From contig JABAKD010000010.1 of assembly GCA_012845835.1 (NCBI GenBank), positions 15,291,355 to 15,355,354 on the forward strand: 64,000 bases of DNA, in the 5' to 3' direction. The DNA is from Undaria pinnatifida. Taxonomy: Eukaryota; Sar; Phaeophyceae; Laminariales; Alariaceae. The notes beneath the pieces were generated by a model. The model was not told where the DNA came from. It did not search any database and saw nothing but the letters and a program-made list of their open reading frames with translations. Below are positions 10,401 to 21,262 of this stretch, in pieces. A program made the translations under genes and the position numbers. How positions within the stretch are numbered: the first letter of the stretch is position 1; the number at the start of each line of letters is the position of its first letter.

Positions 10401-13400
10401 GATGGGGATCCTCTTCACCCAAATTCGTGGAGAAATAAAACATTTCTCTTGTGCATGATCCTCGTTAAGTATACCTTGGGGCCCCATGGGGTTCGTCATC
10501 CGCGATGAAGCAGGTTTTTTTTGCTCTAAATACGCTTTTTGGGGGGGTAAGAAGGACGTGCATATCGTGTCTTAAACTCCTCCGAAATTGAGGAGCCTCA
10601 GAAAAAAAGCGCTGCTGCACCTCTTTCATCTAGCACGCGTCATTTGAGGAGCGCTGTAGGTATACCTCTCCAAAAAGCCGATTTAAGGAAAAAGGAAAGT
10701 GTGCTCGAGTACCTGACAATCAATTCTTAGATATGGCCTCTAAAGGTATACCACGAAAAAAAGATGAAAACTCGTAAACCCGGGTGATTTTACGCTAGGA
10801 TGGCACCACTACTGTAGCTCAATTCTGCCCTCCCTGCGTCCCTCTTTTTCGTCGTTGATTAGGAACCGGGTGATTTTACGCTAGGATGGCACCACTACTG
10901 TAGCTCAATTCTGCCCTCCCTGCGTCCCTCTTTTTCGTCGTTGATCAGGTGTGCGACCACACGTGTGGTACCGGCCGGTTCGGGGACTACAACTGCAACT
11001 GGAGGGATCACGGTACCGACTGCCGGTACTGCTTCAACGACGAGCAGCAGGCGCTCAAGGCCGACCAGATAGCGCAGCAGTCTGGGGGGCGCGTGATCAT
11101 GTGCGACACCCACGAGCCGCCGAGGGAGTGGACCCCGAACATGGCTCTGATGGCCATCGATAAGTCGTTGGACGACAAGGGCAACGGCGATGCCGACACG
11201 GCAAATAAGTCGAAACAGTTGAAGCCTTCGGTGACCAAGAAGAAGCTGGAAGAGAGGTGAGACTCGCTCATAATAGACCTGCTCTCGTGTGGCGGCTGTG
11301 TTTCTTTCAGTTGGCTGTGTGTTTTTTCTTGTTGATTTCGGTTGCCCTGGACCGCGCAAGGGGTGGAGGTGTGGTGGGGCACATGAAAAAAACTCTCCTG
11401 ACCTGCGTCGCGTTGCCTTTGCCTCTGTCTGTTGCCTGTATGTCGAGCACACACCCTTACATTCGCCCTTTCCGTGAAGGAGCTTCGCACTAGCAATATA
11501 TTGCCATGTTGGTACGTTCCGGCTCTTAGCTCTGACACCGACTTTTCATACAGTAGTCACACGTGTATCCACTGTATGACTGGCTGATCGACTGACATAT
11601 GTTGTATTGTACTCTCTGTTTTACCACCGCCGATCGATGCCGGTGCTTCCGCAATCAAGCAGGATCCCAGAGGTGCCGTCCGCCAACCGTACCGTGACTC
11701 CCTTCGCCGGGGACATCGTCCGACGCGAAATGTGCGCTTTCATCCCGGGGTACTTCAAGTTCATCGCCGAGACCGAGGTCACTGTTCAGAGCATCATCCA
11801 GTTCATGCGCGGCATGCGCGTCATCGTGGCCGTGCATCCGACAGATATCTTCGTGTATCAGAAGTGCGTGGCGTACGTGTTTTTATTTTTGTTTTCGCGC
11901 GGGCGTGATGTACTGCTTGAAGTTGCTAGCCTACTTTGTAGGTTGCTTCCTCTTAGAGGTTTTCAATCGTTTTTTTTTCTGTTGGTTGCGTGATTGCGTG
12001 GACGTGAGCGAGCGGGCATCGCGGAGGGAGGGGAGATGGACGAAGGCAGCCTGTGAGTCGGCATTGCCAGTGGGTCGCCCCATCCGAGAGTTGTGAGCCT
12101 TGAGGGCTCCCTTTTCGCGGGAAGGCTTTTTTAGGTCCCGTGTCTTCTGCCTGCTACCCCCTTCTATTCTGTTGGATTCGATTATATTCGGATTTGAGAC
12201 TAGATTACATTCGAATTCGCATTCGGTTCGTATCCTATTCGATCCGGACCCACATTCGATGTGGATCGACCTTGCTCTCCCCTCCCCCCCCCCCCCCCCC
12301 CCCCCCCGCCCCCTTCTACTGCCGAGGCTAACACCGCGTCCAAACCTTTTTTCGTTTCCGTCGTTCTTGCTGATGTTCCAGAACCTTCGAAGGCCTGCCG
12401 GACGTGCGGATTGTGCAGGCGGCCCACGTTAACACCGCAGCTCTCCTCGCCGACAGGTACTGCGGGAAAGGGACTAAGCTCATCTACTACCTCAACGCTG
12501 GCGAGCTGCTCTCGAGAGAGATCAACTTTAAGGACACACACTCACCCAGGGGGGATCTCCTGGTGGTGTATAGCAACGAAATGCAGCCCACGGCGGCTAT
12601 CCTAGGGTTCAGCTCGCCGACGTTCGGGCCGGACATTATGCTCCCTGCCGAGATCAACGGCCAGCTCCGGGAGATGATTGTGAAGGGGCACGGGGCGAAG
12701 GACGGCAAGGTTTATGACCCGGAGGATTACGCGTACCCGTGCAACCTTCTTAGTCGTTTCTCGAACAGCTCTGTGCCGCAGGTGGGTGGGTGGGTATAGG
12801 TCACCTGGAGATATTCAGTGAGGTTTAGCGTGAGTTGGCATAGCTAGTGTACCGTGGTGTACCGCTTCGTCTCGTTTTGTGCGGCGCTCCTTGAGTCCGT
12901 CCCGTCCGACCTCCATTTCTCGTTTGGATCGTGCCTCGCTTATATGTATATTTTCTTCGAAGTATGACTTGATGACTCATTCGTGTCTACTTTCTGATTT
13001 TCTCTCCCTTTTTTTGTTTGTTTTTGATCGTTCGTTTCTTTCTGGTTTATTTTGCTCGTCTCTTTTGTTTTTTCTCGCTGTTTTCTTACATGTAGACCTT
13101 CCTTAATTTTTTTTTTTTTTTTTTCGTCTGTTCTTGACTCTTTCCTCTTTTGTTTTATGATGCAGATGCTGGCGGCGGTTGCTTACGCCCGTAATCCGGA
13201 AGGAATTTGGTTCTTCAACCCTTCTCAATGGGTAGACCACCACCTCTTCAAGGACCAGTCCATCTGGGCGATCCCGCTCGTCAAGCCGCGGTTCAGCTGC
13301 CTGTTAGACATGTCTCTCGCGGTCCGAGGGTACGACATGGGCCTTGCCTTGCGAAAAACCTTGGGCTTTTTCAAAGGTGCGCGCCCCACTCGCTGACACA

Positions 13401-15560
13401 GGACAAAAGAGCGTTTTTTATTCTGTATGTGTTGCATTTTTTTCGAGAGAGCTCTCTGTTAACATTTTTTTTCCAACTCTGCCAAAACCGGCCAACTCCT
13501 ACCATCTGACTCCTAGTTTTCCTCCCAAAATGTGGAACTTGCGACGTACGCAACTGACCTTTGGCTACCGCTCACCGTCTTCGCCCGCCTTTTTCTTGGC
13601 AGCGGGAGTCGCGTGCGAAACCGGGTTCAGGAAACTGGACATGAAGAGCCTTCCGCCGAACCCCAACATAGAGTTCGGAGAGGCCAGAGGGCACTCCCCA
13701 CCGGACCTGAAAGACTCGAGGGTTAGCGTCGTGTTCTCGCCGTCAGATGGGGAGGAAGGTCTGCTCGAGGCCTCCCTCGCGAGCGTCATCAAGTACTTCG
13801 CCTCCGCGCTCGAGGTAGTGATAGTGGTCGGCGAGAAGTCTGCGATAGCGCATGCCTGGCTAGCGGGCAAGTACCGGGACTCCGCTCCGTTCCCCGTGCG
13901 GCTTGTGACGGAGGCGCCGGAGCGACTGGAAGGGGGGGCGGCAGATGTGGACTTGAGACTCGAGCGGAGCCGGAGGAGGCTGACCGCGGACGAGCACTGC
14001 GAGGGAGACTTCGTGATACACATGGAGCCCAACGTGGTGATGCTTCACAACGTCACGTACGAGAATATCTTCCACTTTGGACAACCCGTGGTGCCCTACG
14101 GAAGGCACTACGAAGCCGAAGGTAGGCGGGGTCTTGTAGTTGGTGGCGTTGGCGGTGGTGGTCACGTAATTTTTTTATATGTTTTGATAGAATCTTGGCG
14201 AAGGCTTTTCCGAGTGGGTGCGGGTGGGGGGGAGGAGGGAAGGGGTTGTCGCATCCAAATCTCGTTTTCTGGGGGGGAGGCGGGTTTGATGGCCGCTGCT
14301 ACTTGCAGGGCTCTAGTAGGGCACGTTCGTTTCTGCGTGTTGCGTTGGGCTGTGTGATTGGTGGCATCGAGCGGTCTCCATGCTCGTGCTTGCCTTGAAG
14401 GGTCGTCTTCCACCAGCAGCAATGAAAGCCACCTCCTTCCTCCCCCAACCACCTGTTTCTTACAGCAAGGCGTGTGTCCCTGCGCCGCGACGCTTCCACC
14501 CCGTCCCTAACTTTGTTCGCCCCTGTCTTGTCCCTCTTGTGTCACCCCCTCGCGATCCTGTTTGCGTTGTCGCAGCGGAGCACATAACGGAGTGCAGAAA
14601 GAACCAGACGGCGCTCGTGTTCGACGAGTCCGTTCGATACCGGTACGATACCTTCCACAACAACGTGTACCCCCGCAAGATGTACGGCGAGATGCGAAAT
14701 TTCATCGGCCGAATGCACAACTCCACCTTCGACCAAGTTATGCGCCGACCAGATAGCAGCTGGGCTATTCCGGGGGACGGCGGCTCGTGCTCCTCCGCCG
14801 ACCGCCAACTTCTGCTTCCCGACTCCGAGTTCATGGGGGCATTTTTGTGGTGCGTAAAGAAAATTCTGTGCTCTAATGTCGAGAATGCGGCACGGCTATC
14901 CTCGAGAATACGACACGATTGTATCCTCGACTTCTTTTTCTGCAGGCGTTTGACGCGCAAATCATATGCAACACGCGTGATGATAGAGCCATGAAAGCTA
15001 GCTTCGTGCCTCGCCGAAAAGTGATAGTTCAACGCGCTACGCTAATAAAGCAAATGTCGAGCGCAAACATTTTTGCCCCACCGCAAAGTGACCAAGCCAC
15101 CCGCTCCCTAGCCCCACCCACGCATTCCAACGTACGGGTTGCGCGCCCAAGATGACTGCAGTCTCCAACGCTCGCAGCATGAGATATACGGCGGTTTGCG
15201 TGCGAAAAGGGCTGAATTCGAGGGACTAAGAAGCACGATCAGTACTATATTTCATCTGTGGTATATAAAGGTTCACCCCCCCCCCCCCCCCCCCCTTGTC
15301 CCCCTCCGTACCCGAAAAACCCGAACAGGTACGAGATGCACGACGATGTTTACTGGTTGCCGATGGACCCACGGGATAAGACGAAAGACGGCTGGGCAAT
15401 CGACATTTACGAGTTTGCGTGGAGTTGCACTGCCTACCACACGCCGAGCACCGCAGACGTGGATGCCAAAGCGAGAGAACGGTACCTAGCAGAGTTAGCG
15501 AGAGTAGACACTCCTATCGCGTGTTGGCGATTCAACGACCGATGGTCAAAGCGAGCATAG
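7452..15560 (+). CDS. Multidomain glycosyltransferase-like protein, 3' ten exons (5' end not found)
   Basis: Exons in phase: 7452-7653, 8190-8470, 9105-9665, 10949-11256, 11663-11872, 12382-12781, 13166-13376, 13603-14121, 14576-14849 and 15329-15560 (TAG), 1065 visible residues. Residues 1-161 look like part of a GT-A-type nucleotide-sugar domain, with VIEHDVVV (33-40) and GHINGNALY (86-94). Residues 225-400 hold two Cys-rich modules, each CxxxC...C...CxxC...VIMCDT, the second starting VCDHTC (349-354). About 452-724 and 726-1065 look like two further Rossmann/GT-A-like parts. In the last, GDFVIHMEPNVVM (859-871) sits where a DxD metal motif is expected but reads EPN. Such proteins usually act in the Golgi or secretory route on surface glycans; substrate and enzymatic activity are unknown. 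Introns carry LINE, MITE and poly(C) sequence. The N-terminus, and so any signal anchor, lies upstream and was not recognised. The exon structure is firm; the family assignment is inference. Confidence 0.8.
8683..8999 (+). mobile_element. LINE 3' end with poly(C) tail, in intron 2 of the GT-like gene
   Basis: The translation contains ECEVYKEELDVLQDEM and AILGDRWWPQTAKQ, the C-terminal region of a non-LTR retrotransposon ORF2 seen also at 20650-21112, 28067-28740 and 47435-48670. It is 5'-truncated. It shares the family 3' end GCGTGGTCAATGGTCAAATG and then runs into about 20 C. Its C-rich tail merges with the pyrimidine tract of the exon beginning at 9105. Confidence 0.75.
9751..9840 (+). mobile_element. 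~90-bp palindromic-ended mini-element
   Basis: One of five dispersed copies of an element with consensus ends TTAACCCCTTTAGAGCC and TAAAGGGGTTAA and internal TCCCTATACTAA and CGGGTTTCCAGTTG. This copy lies in the 1.28-kb intron between exons 3 and 4 of the GT-like gene and is moderately diverged at its ends. Confidence 0.7.
10360..10480 (+). repeat. Dispersed repeat with GGTATACCTTTTTTTGGCG start
   Basis: The order GTATACCTTTTTTTGGCG, TTTCTGAA, ACCCAAA-TCG and TGCATGATYCTCGTT recurs near 23760-23870, 60718-60830 and 62405-62525, with a start-only match at about 18700. This looks like a short non-coding mobile family. It lies in the intron between exons 3 and 4 of the GT-like gene. Confidence 0.5.
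10780..10948 (+). repeat. 86-bp tandem duplication containing a 3' splice site
   Basis: CCGGGTGATTTTACGCTAGG and the following 60-odd bases occur twice, offset 86 bp and almost identical. Each copy ends in a T-rich tract and an acceptor-like AG (GTTGATTAG at 10862, GTTGATCAG at 10948). Only the second copy joins exon 3 to VCDHTC in frame. Use of the first would add 86 bp and shift the frame. Confidence 0.85.
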
Positions 15561-17574
15561 TAGCTAGCTGTCAGGGGGGCGGGGGGCGGGGGGGGGGAGG
15601 TTTGTAGTTTTACTCTCCAACAAAGGTCCTTGGGCGGGGCAGCAAGCGGGCAGAGGGTCTGTTTTCTAAGAAAAAAGTCCCATGAGCAGGATAGGCCAAG
15701 GCTTCATTCTCTCAGAAAAAACGGTCCGGGGGGGAGAGCGGGCACAAGTGTGTACTTTTAAAAGAAGAAAAGGCGAATCGGCATGGGTTTCGTGGAGGGC
15801 TGGGGTCTGGAAACCCCGACTGGGCCGAGATTCCGATTAGTTGCTCTTTTGTGAGGGTTTGTTTATGCCGCCTTTGTTTGCTGAGCGCAACGGTAGTCAG
15901 TCGCATCTTGTTTCATCCCGAAACGCGGGGAAAAGTTTCGCGCTTAACGGAACGAATTCGCGCGAAGGTAGGTAGCACAGGTATAGTAACTTCAGTGCGT
16001 GTGTTTTGCTGCTGGCTTGTCCGCGCTCGCAAATAGGGACCGCTGTAGAGTAGCGCGAAGGCATTTATTATTGGTCGCATCATCAAAATAATTTTTTAGG
16101 ACGTTTTTTTGGAAAAAATGCTTCCGGTCCGGCCTGTAAACGTTAGAAGACGAAGAGGGGCGGAAAATAAAAAAAGAAAACGCGCGTCTTGCGAGTCTCG
16201 TGTGGTGCGTGAGAGTGAGCACCCTGTGTCTGTTGTATTCTTGAAGCAGTTAGCCACCATGCGTACGGTCCCAAGATGACACGGAGGTGGCCGGTTGTTT
16301 TCGCGTTAGGTGTTGGATTTGGGCTTTCGGTCTCCCACGGGGGGTCCATTCAGGTGTTATGTGTAGGTATTGTTTGTGGCATCGGGTTGTGTTTGGTGTG
16401 TGTTTGGTGTGCACGTTGATGCGCGCCGGTTCGTGTCGTGCGGCTCAGTTGTTTGTGCCTCGTGCCCCTCTCAGCTGGGCGGGCGCTGTATGTACCGTAA
16501 AGCCCTGTAGCTCCTGCATCGCCAGAGCAGTGTCCATATGCCACCGACGTCTCTTCGTGATGGTGCCTCAAAGCGCTTACAGTTTTTTTTGTGTCGTGAT
16601 GTTTCCCCTGTTTTTTTCTCGCACATGCTAGGTGCGTTTTTGTTTTGTTTCTTTGATCTCACCTTAGTTTTTACCTTTGTTGTTTCGTATCTCGTGTGTT
16701 TGTGCATGTGTGCGTGGGTGTGTGCGCGCGCTTGCCCTGTTGACGTTCCCCGCCTAGCAGTTCGAGCGTCGCGGCACGAAGGTCTTGCGCGGGTGAAACA
16801 GGGGAAAACGTTTCTTCAACGACTCATTTTGTTTTTCAATTCTCGGTTTGATGTGGCGAAAACTAGAAATCTTGTTGTAGGCCGTGTTGCACCTGCCGCG
16901 CGAGATTGAGTGCGCACGCGATGAATCCTCGGGGGAGACTTATAGGGTTGGTTGTGCGGCTTCGGCAGCAGCTCCTGCCTTTGTTTTTTTTGGTGGTGGT
17001 TCGATGGGTGTTGTTGAAGGGACGACGCGCACCTCGTTTACCGCAACATGAGCTGCGGCTGGGCTAGTACCTGGTATGTGATTTTAGTATTTTTGTCGTT
17101 TGCGGTCGGGCTGTGTACGTGGTTTATGACGTGAAATTTGGTCTGGGGTTTATCTATGTACGTGGTTTTCACAGTGTGAAATTTGGCCGGAGGTATGCAT
17201 GTGGTTTATCATGCTACGATATTTTGGTCGGGGCTGTGTACGTTGTTGGCTTATTGCTGCTGCGGAACGTTTTGTCAAGTAATAGCATCATGACCACAAA
17301 ACAACGCAAAGGCTGAGTGGAACGCCCTCCGAAGGCACACCTATTCCGCCGCCCCACGACAATGGCGGTGAAATGGCGGAGCGGTATTGTTCAATCTTGT
17401 CGACTGCTGTCAAACGTCGCAGTAGCATGTTGAAGAAAAACGTCATCAATACATGGTGCACAAAACCAAACGCTTTCGAAACACGTCTTATGAGGTCCCA
17501 CGAATGGAGGAAGTGAGATAGTGGAGAGAGCCGTTTGTGGCGTCTCCCCCGCCCCCTCCCCGTGGCATTTAGCC
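15561..17574. other. 3' flank of the GT-like gene; no further gene seen
   Basis: After the stop codon there are G-rich stretches (15570-15600), a T/G-rich region about 16500-17300 and no recognisable exon or repeat family. Presumably it includes the 3' untranslated region of the upstream gene, whose end cannot be placed. Confidence 0.4.
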
Positions 17575-17765
17575 TTTCGAAGCGTCAGCCATGTGCAGGA
17601 AAGCACGCACAAGGTGCCGGAGTCTGCCTCGCAAGTCGGTCCCCACTGCAGCTCGCCCTTCATGCGACTTGCCGACCACCTCGCGCAGCTTCGCGCTTGG
17701 TGCACGCCATGTCTGGACTGTGAAAACCCGGGCAGCATTGTAGGTGTGCGAGGGTATAAGGTAAA
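17575..17765 (+). repeat. Dispersed repeat, second copy of the 7.04-kb family
   Basis: It matches the order CGAAGCGTCAGCCATGTGCA, CACGCACAAGGTG, CTTCATGCGACTTGCCG, GCGCTTGGTGCACGCC and GTGAAAACCCG seen at 7040-7370, but without the tandem duplication. Confidence 0.55.
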
Positions 17766-19265
17766 CAAATTGCCTACCCAAAAACCAAGCCTTATAAATC
17801 CAAGTTTTAGGGCAAGGAAGGGATAGTGGGTAGTGGTTCATGTAGGTTAAGGTGCATGCCAACCATTTTATCCAATTGCCGGTAAGCAAACGTACCCGAG
17901 TCCTGTAAGGGTCGAAGTCAAGTACAGCTCAGTTCGTTCAACCATTTGTCGAAAGCCGAGAGAGCGAAAAACACAAAAAAAAAAAAAAAAAAAAAAAAGG
18001 GTCTCTCCAACAGCGCCCTTCCAACATCTCTCCACCGGCTTAGCAAACACAACCACCATGTTGTTTAATTGTTGACGAGCGATGGTGCGCGCAATGCGAT
18101 CATCGCCTATAACCGAGACGCCTCCGACACCTGGCGCAGGGGCTAGGGTGTGGAGCTGCGCATCGTTTTCTTTCATTCCCTGGAGAGCTCACTCTTGAGG
18201 AGTTTTTACATCTCTCTCTCCAAGAAAAACGATTTCTTGGAGAGAAAAAAACTAAAACTTGTACCGGGGGATGAAAAATCCCCCCCACGTGGCCCCGGGG
18301 GGTATATCCAGCGGAAATCGTGCAGAAAAGGAACAAAAAAATCGAAGATTTGGGGCTAAGGAAGGAGCCCATCGGCTAAGGAAGGAGCCCATCCCCGTCA
18401 TTCACAACAAGTTTCAGCCACAAAAAGTGGTATACCTTAGAGCCATCCCACGGTAAGAGGGGTATACCAGATGCATCATTAGTCGCTTGAGCTCCTCACA
18501 TGAGGAAACACTCACCATGTCTCACACCCGGAAAAATGACTCCCCTAAAGAGAAGGCATTCGTGTTCGCACATCCCGACCAACAAGCTTCCTATGGCTTT
18601 AGTCCTAAAACAATAGACTATATACGTACGTACTCGCGTAGTGAAACTGCTTTTACTAACCGGTAGTTCCTCACATGAGTCGAGCTCAATTCAGGCCAGG
18701 TATACCTTTTTTTGGCGCTAAAAACCGCAACCCCTATCGTGTGGGATGACACCTTGATACCCCTATCGTGTAGCACGCACGCGTCCTAACGCAGCGGTTT
18801 CTTTATCTCACTGAGGTTCCTCGCCTTGCGGAGCTGTATAAATAATATGCACATTATATACATGACCCCAAAAAAACAACCTTAAGACAAAAAAAAAATA
18901 CACTATGCCGCAAGAAGACTCGATGAGTTAGACGATCGTTTTTTCTTTTTCAAAAAGAGTTAGGAACTACTCTTGTAAAAAATATACACTGGTAGTTGTA
19001 CCTTAATAATCATATCCCGATATATATATGGACAGGACAACGCGTCCTTAAGAAGGGACAAACTGAAATGTGCCTACATTTCGTTTGGCAATTGATTTCA
19101 CGAAATCTTCAACAACAGTAAAAAAATATATAACTTATATTCTTCTTAAAGTATTTTTTTAAAAATCAGATCCCATGGCCTACTTACTGCCGTAGGACAG
19201 AAGGTACATACATCGAACAATCTTGCGAAAACAAGAATTTTTTGGGACATTCCGATGATTTTTGG
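17766..19265. other. Gene-free, AT-rich stretch with short repeats
   Basis: It holds a run of about 24 A at 17975-17998 and several copies of GGTATACC- and CTCCTCACATGAGGA-type palindromic motifs (18430-18470, 18490, 18665) that also occur near 10110 and 60910. No coding signal is recognised. Confidence 0.45.
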
Positions 19266-19362
19266 TGAACGCCTGTAAAACTAACTGGAAACCCGGTCTT
19301 GTTGGGGACAATTTTTTTCTCAAAGCTAGTATAGGGAGGGATTTGGGGGCTCTAAAAAGGGG
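19266..19362 (-). mobile_element. Mini-element of the TTAACCCCTTTA family, reverse orientation
   Basis: On the minus strand it reads TAGAGCCCCCAAATCCCTCC, CTATACTAGC, GGGGACAA and CCGGGTTTCCAGTT, the same order as copies at 30518-30607 and 34356-34443. It is the most diverged of the five copies. Confidence 0.6.
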
Positions 19363-19639
19363 AAGGGGGTCAAGAAGCCCCAATGTCATGTAGAAAATAG
19401 TTTTGACACGCAATCCGTGAACAATCAATCTCTTCTTGCAAAAAACAAGATTTTGACTTTTTTTTTTTTCGACGATTTTGGGTGAATGAAGAAGCGCCGT
19501 CGTTCGGAAATTACTTTGGCTAAAAAGCGGTATACCTTAACACTTCTAGCGTAGAGCACGCAACACCTGTCGGATTAGATCAACCCGTCGGCCAATCCGT
19601 GGGACATTCATTGTGTACCAGCTAGGAACGAACGGCCTA

Positions 19640-20300
19640 TGGTACCCTATATTGGGTTTCTGGACGATGCCCCGCCCGATGTTTGTTTTTGTGGGTGTTG
19701 TGTGGGGGGGACTAACACAGTAGTTACTTCAGTTATGTTATACCTGATAGTAGTGTGTGTTCTTTGTAGTAAGAAGGATGATGACAATAATAGTGACCCA
19801 CAAGCATACAACAACCAGTGTCAACATAAATGTGCCTGGTGATACGTGATGGCTCCATCTAGTATGCATATCTCGTAAAGACGACTCGGCGAGATCACAC
19901 CAGGACAAACCACCACTCACTCACTGCTCGGTTGTGCCAACCATCGGACGACTTTTTTCGTGGCGTGCGCGACGGTCCAGTTTCGTAACACTATGTCCGT
20001 AAATATAATAACATTTTGTTGATTATTATTAAAATTAAACGTTTCTTATATTTCCGGACAGATTGGTATCAACAGCCCGCTGAACGACCACAGCGGGGTA
20101 CATACATACACACGCCACCATCACCAAAATAACCGGCGGCCGCCACTGACTTGTATCTGCGAGATATGCGATATACGTATGTATGTGTTGTTATCGGGCG
20201 TTTGTCCGTTTCTCACGCGCCCGCCCGTCACACATGGGAACACAACTCACCAGGGGACGTTTGCCAAGCGAGTAAACGATAGGTGTTATGATATCATATT
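19640..20300 (+). repeat. ~650-bp dispersed repeat, copy A
   Basis: Collinear with 25440-26050. Shared blocks are TTCTGGAC-ATGCCC, GTAGT-ACTTC/GC, TGATACGTGATG-CTCC, AGGACAAACCACCAC, CAGCCCGCT-AACGA-CACA and CACCATCACCAAAATAACC, ending in CGTTTCTCACG and an ACGATTAAA/AACGATAGG block. No reading frame is maintained between copies, so it is probably a non-coding mobile element or a segmental duplication. Confidence 0.6.
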
Positions 20301-20649
20301 AAGTTATTATGGTGCGTACGCTGGAGAGCTCTATCAATAATAGGTAACTCGACGCACACACAGGGTTGGAGAGTTCGATTTTTTTACTCTTTAATACGGC
20401 GAAAAACTACCAGGTATGCCACATCAGTTCAAAGTACTGCTCAGAAGTGACTCTATATCATCTGAGCTACATCGTCTAGGGAGGGAGAGGAAAAGAAAAG
20501 AAACAGACTGTAAGGGGTAGTGCGAAGGTAACATATACATGGGGGTGAGCAATAAAAAAAAAGGACGCCCCGGGCTGATCAGATCCCCAACTCGACAATA
20601 TATGATAAGTCAGTCATGCCATCCACGGCAAGGCAGATAAATTCATCCC

Positions 20650-21112
20650 TGGTTTAGAGTAGCGAAAAAACGGTCGTATCCTAGGAGATAGATATCCTCT
20701 GTTATAAGGCTTAGTTTGGGTAGGCTATCGGTTAACCTCTTGCTAAGTGGTCAAACAGACTAATACCCCACTAATTTCCTTAAAAAATGGCGTCGTCGGC
20801 AGGACACGAACCTGCGCGTGAAATCACAATGGGTTTCCAATCCCCCTCAAATTTCCACAACGTATCCTAGGAGATATATATCCTAGGAGATAGATAGTGT
20901 CCACAGACGGTGAAACAGGAAGGAAGGGCATAAGATAATCAAGAACCGTTTTTTATGTAATTTATAGATATATATATATGGATAAAAGCGTAAAGAGCGC
21001 CTAAATGTTGGAGGTGTCTCTATCAGGAGTAGGAACGGTGCGCTCCGTCTCGAAATGGGTGCGTGGTCTATGGTTAAATGACTAAGGCAAGCAACAAAGA
21101 GTGCCCCCCCCC
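20650..21112 (+). mobile_element. LINE 3' end interrupted by a SINE, ending in poly(C)
   Basis: The segments before 20699 and after 20860 match the other LINE 3' ends (TCCTAGGAGATAGATGG-type sequence, CCACAGACGGTGAAACAGGA, GGAGGTGTCTCTATCAGGAG, GGTGCGTGGTCTATGG) and finish in a C-run at about 21103-21113. It is decayed relative to the 47.4-48.7 kb copy. The gap is filled by a SINE with a target-site duplication. Confidence 0.75.
20699..20860 (-). mobile_element. tRNA-Ser-related SINE inserted in a LINE, 24-bp TSD
   Basis: The 162-bp insert is bracketed by a 24-bp direct repeat (20675-20698 and 20861-20884, one mismatch, core CGTATCCTAGGAGATA). Read on the minus strand, 20846-20788 resembles the anticodon-arm to 3'-CCA part of a tRNA-Ser: GGATTGGAAACCC, then GCGCAGGTTCGTGTCCTGC, then CGACGACG and CCA. 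The remainder (plus-strand TAAGGCTTAGTTTGGG...ACTAATACCCCACTAAT) is a body shared with copies at 22620, 24990 and 25288. Because CCA is added after transcription in eukaryotes, its presence suggests origin from a mature tRNA or a primer-binding site. Confidence 0.65.
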
Positions 21113-21154
21113 CCGCGCGCTGATCGGTGTTATATGCACACGGTCTATTATATA

Positions 21155-21262
21155 GATGGCGTTGCCGAGTGGCAGCCGTACATATACCGGTCGCCCCGGT
21201 GGCGTATCAGGTTATTATCCTTGATCGAGCCTGATATAGGTCCGTTTCGTGAGTTCGAGCCC
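21155..21262 (+). repeat. tRNA-like (Leu/Ser-type) sequence, probably SINE head or pseudogene
   Basis: GTTGCCGAGTGGCAG resembles an internal A box, and about 85 bp downstream GAGTTCGAGCCCCGCC resembles a B box. The arms do not fold into a convincing acceptor or T stem, so I do not call a functional tRNA. Confidence 0.35.

Noticed and set aside
21155-21262. Functional tRNA-Leu/Ser gene
   Set aside because: A- and B-box-like motifs are present but acceptor and T stems do not pair; kept only as a tRNA-like repeat.
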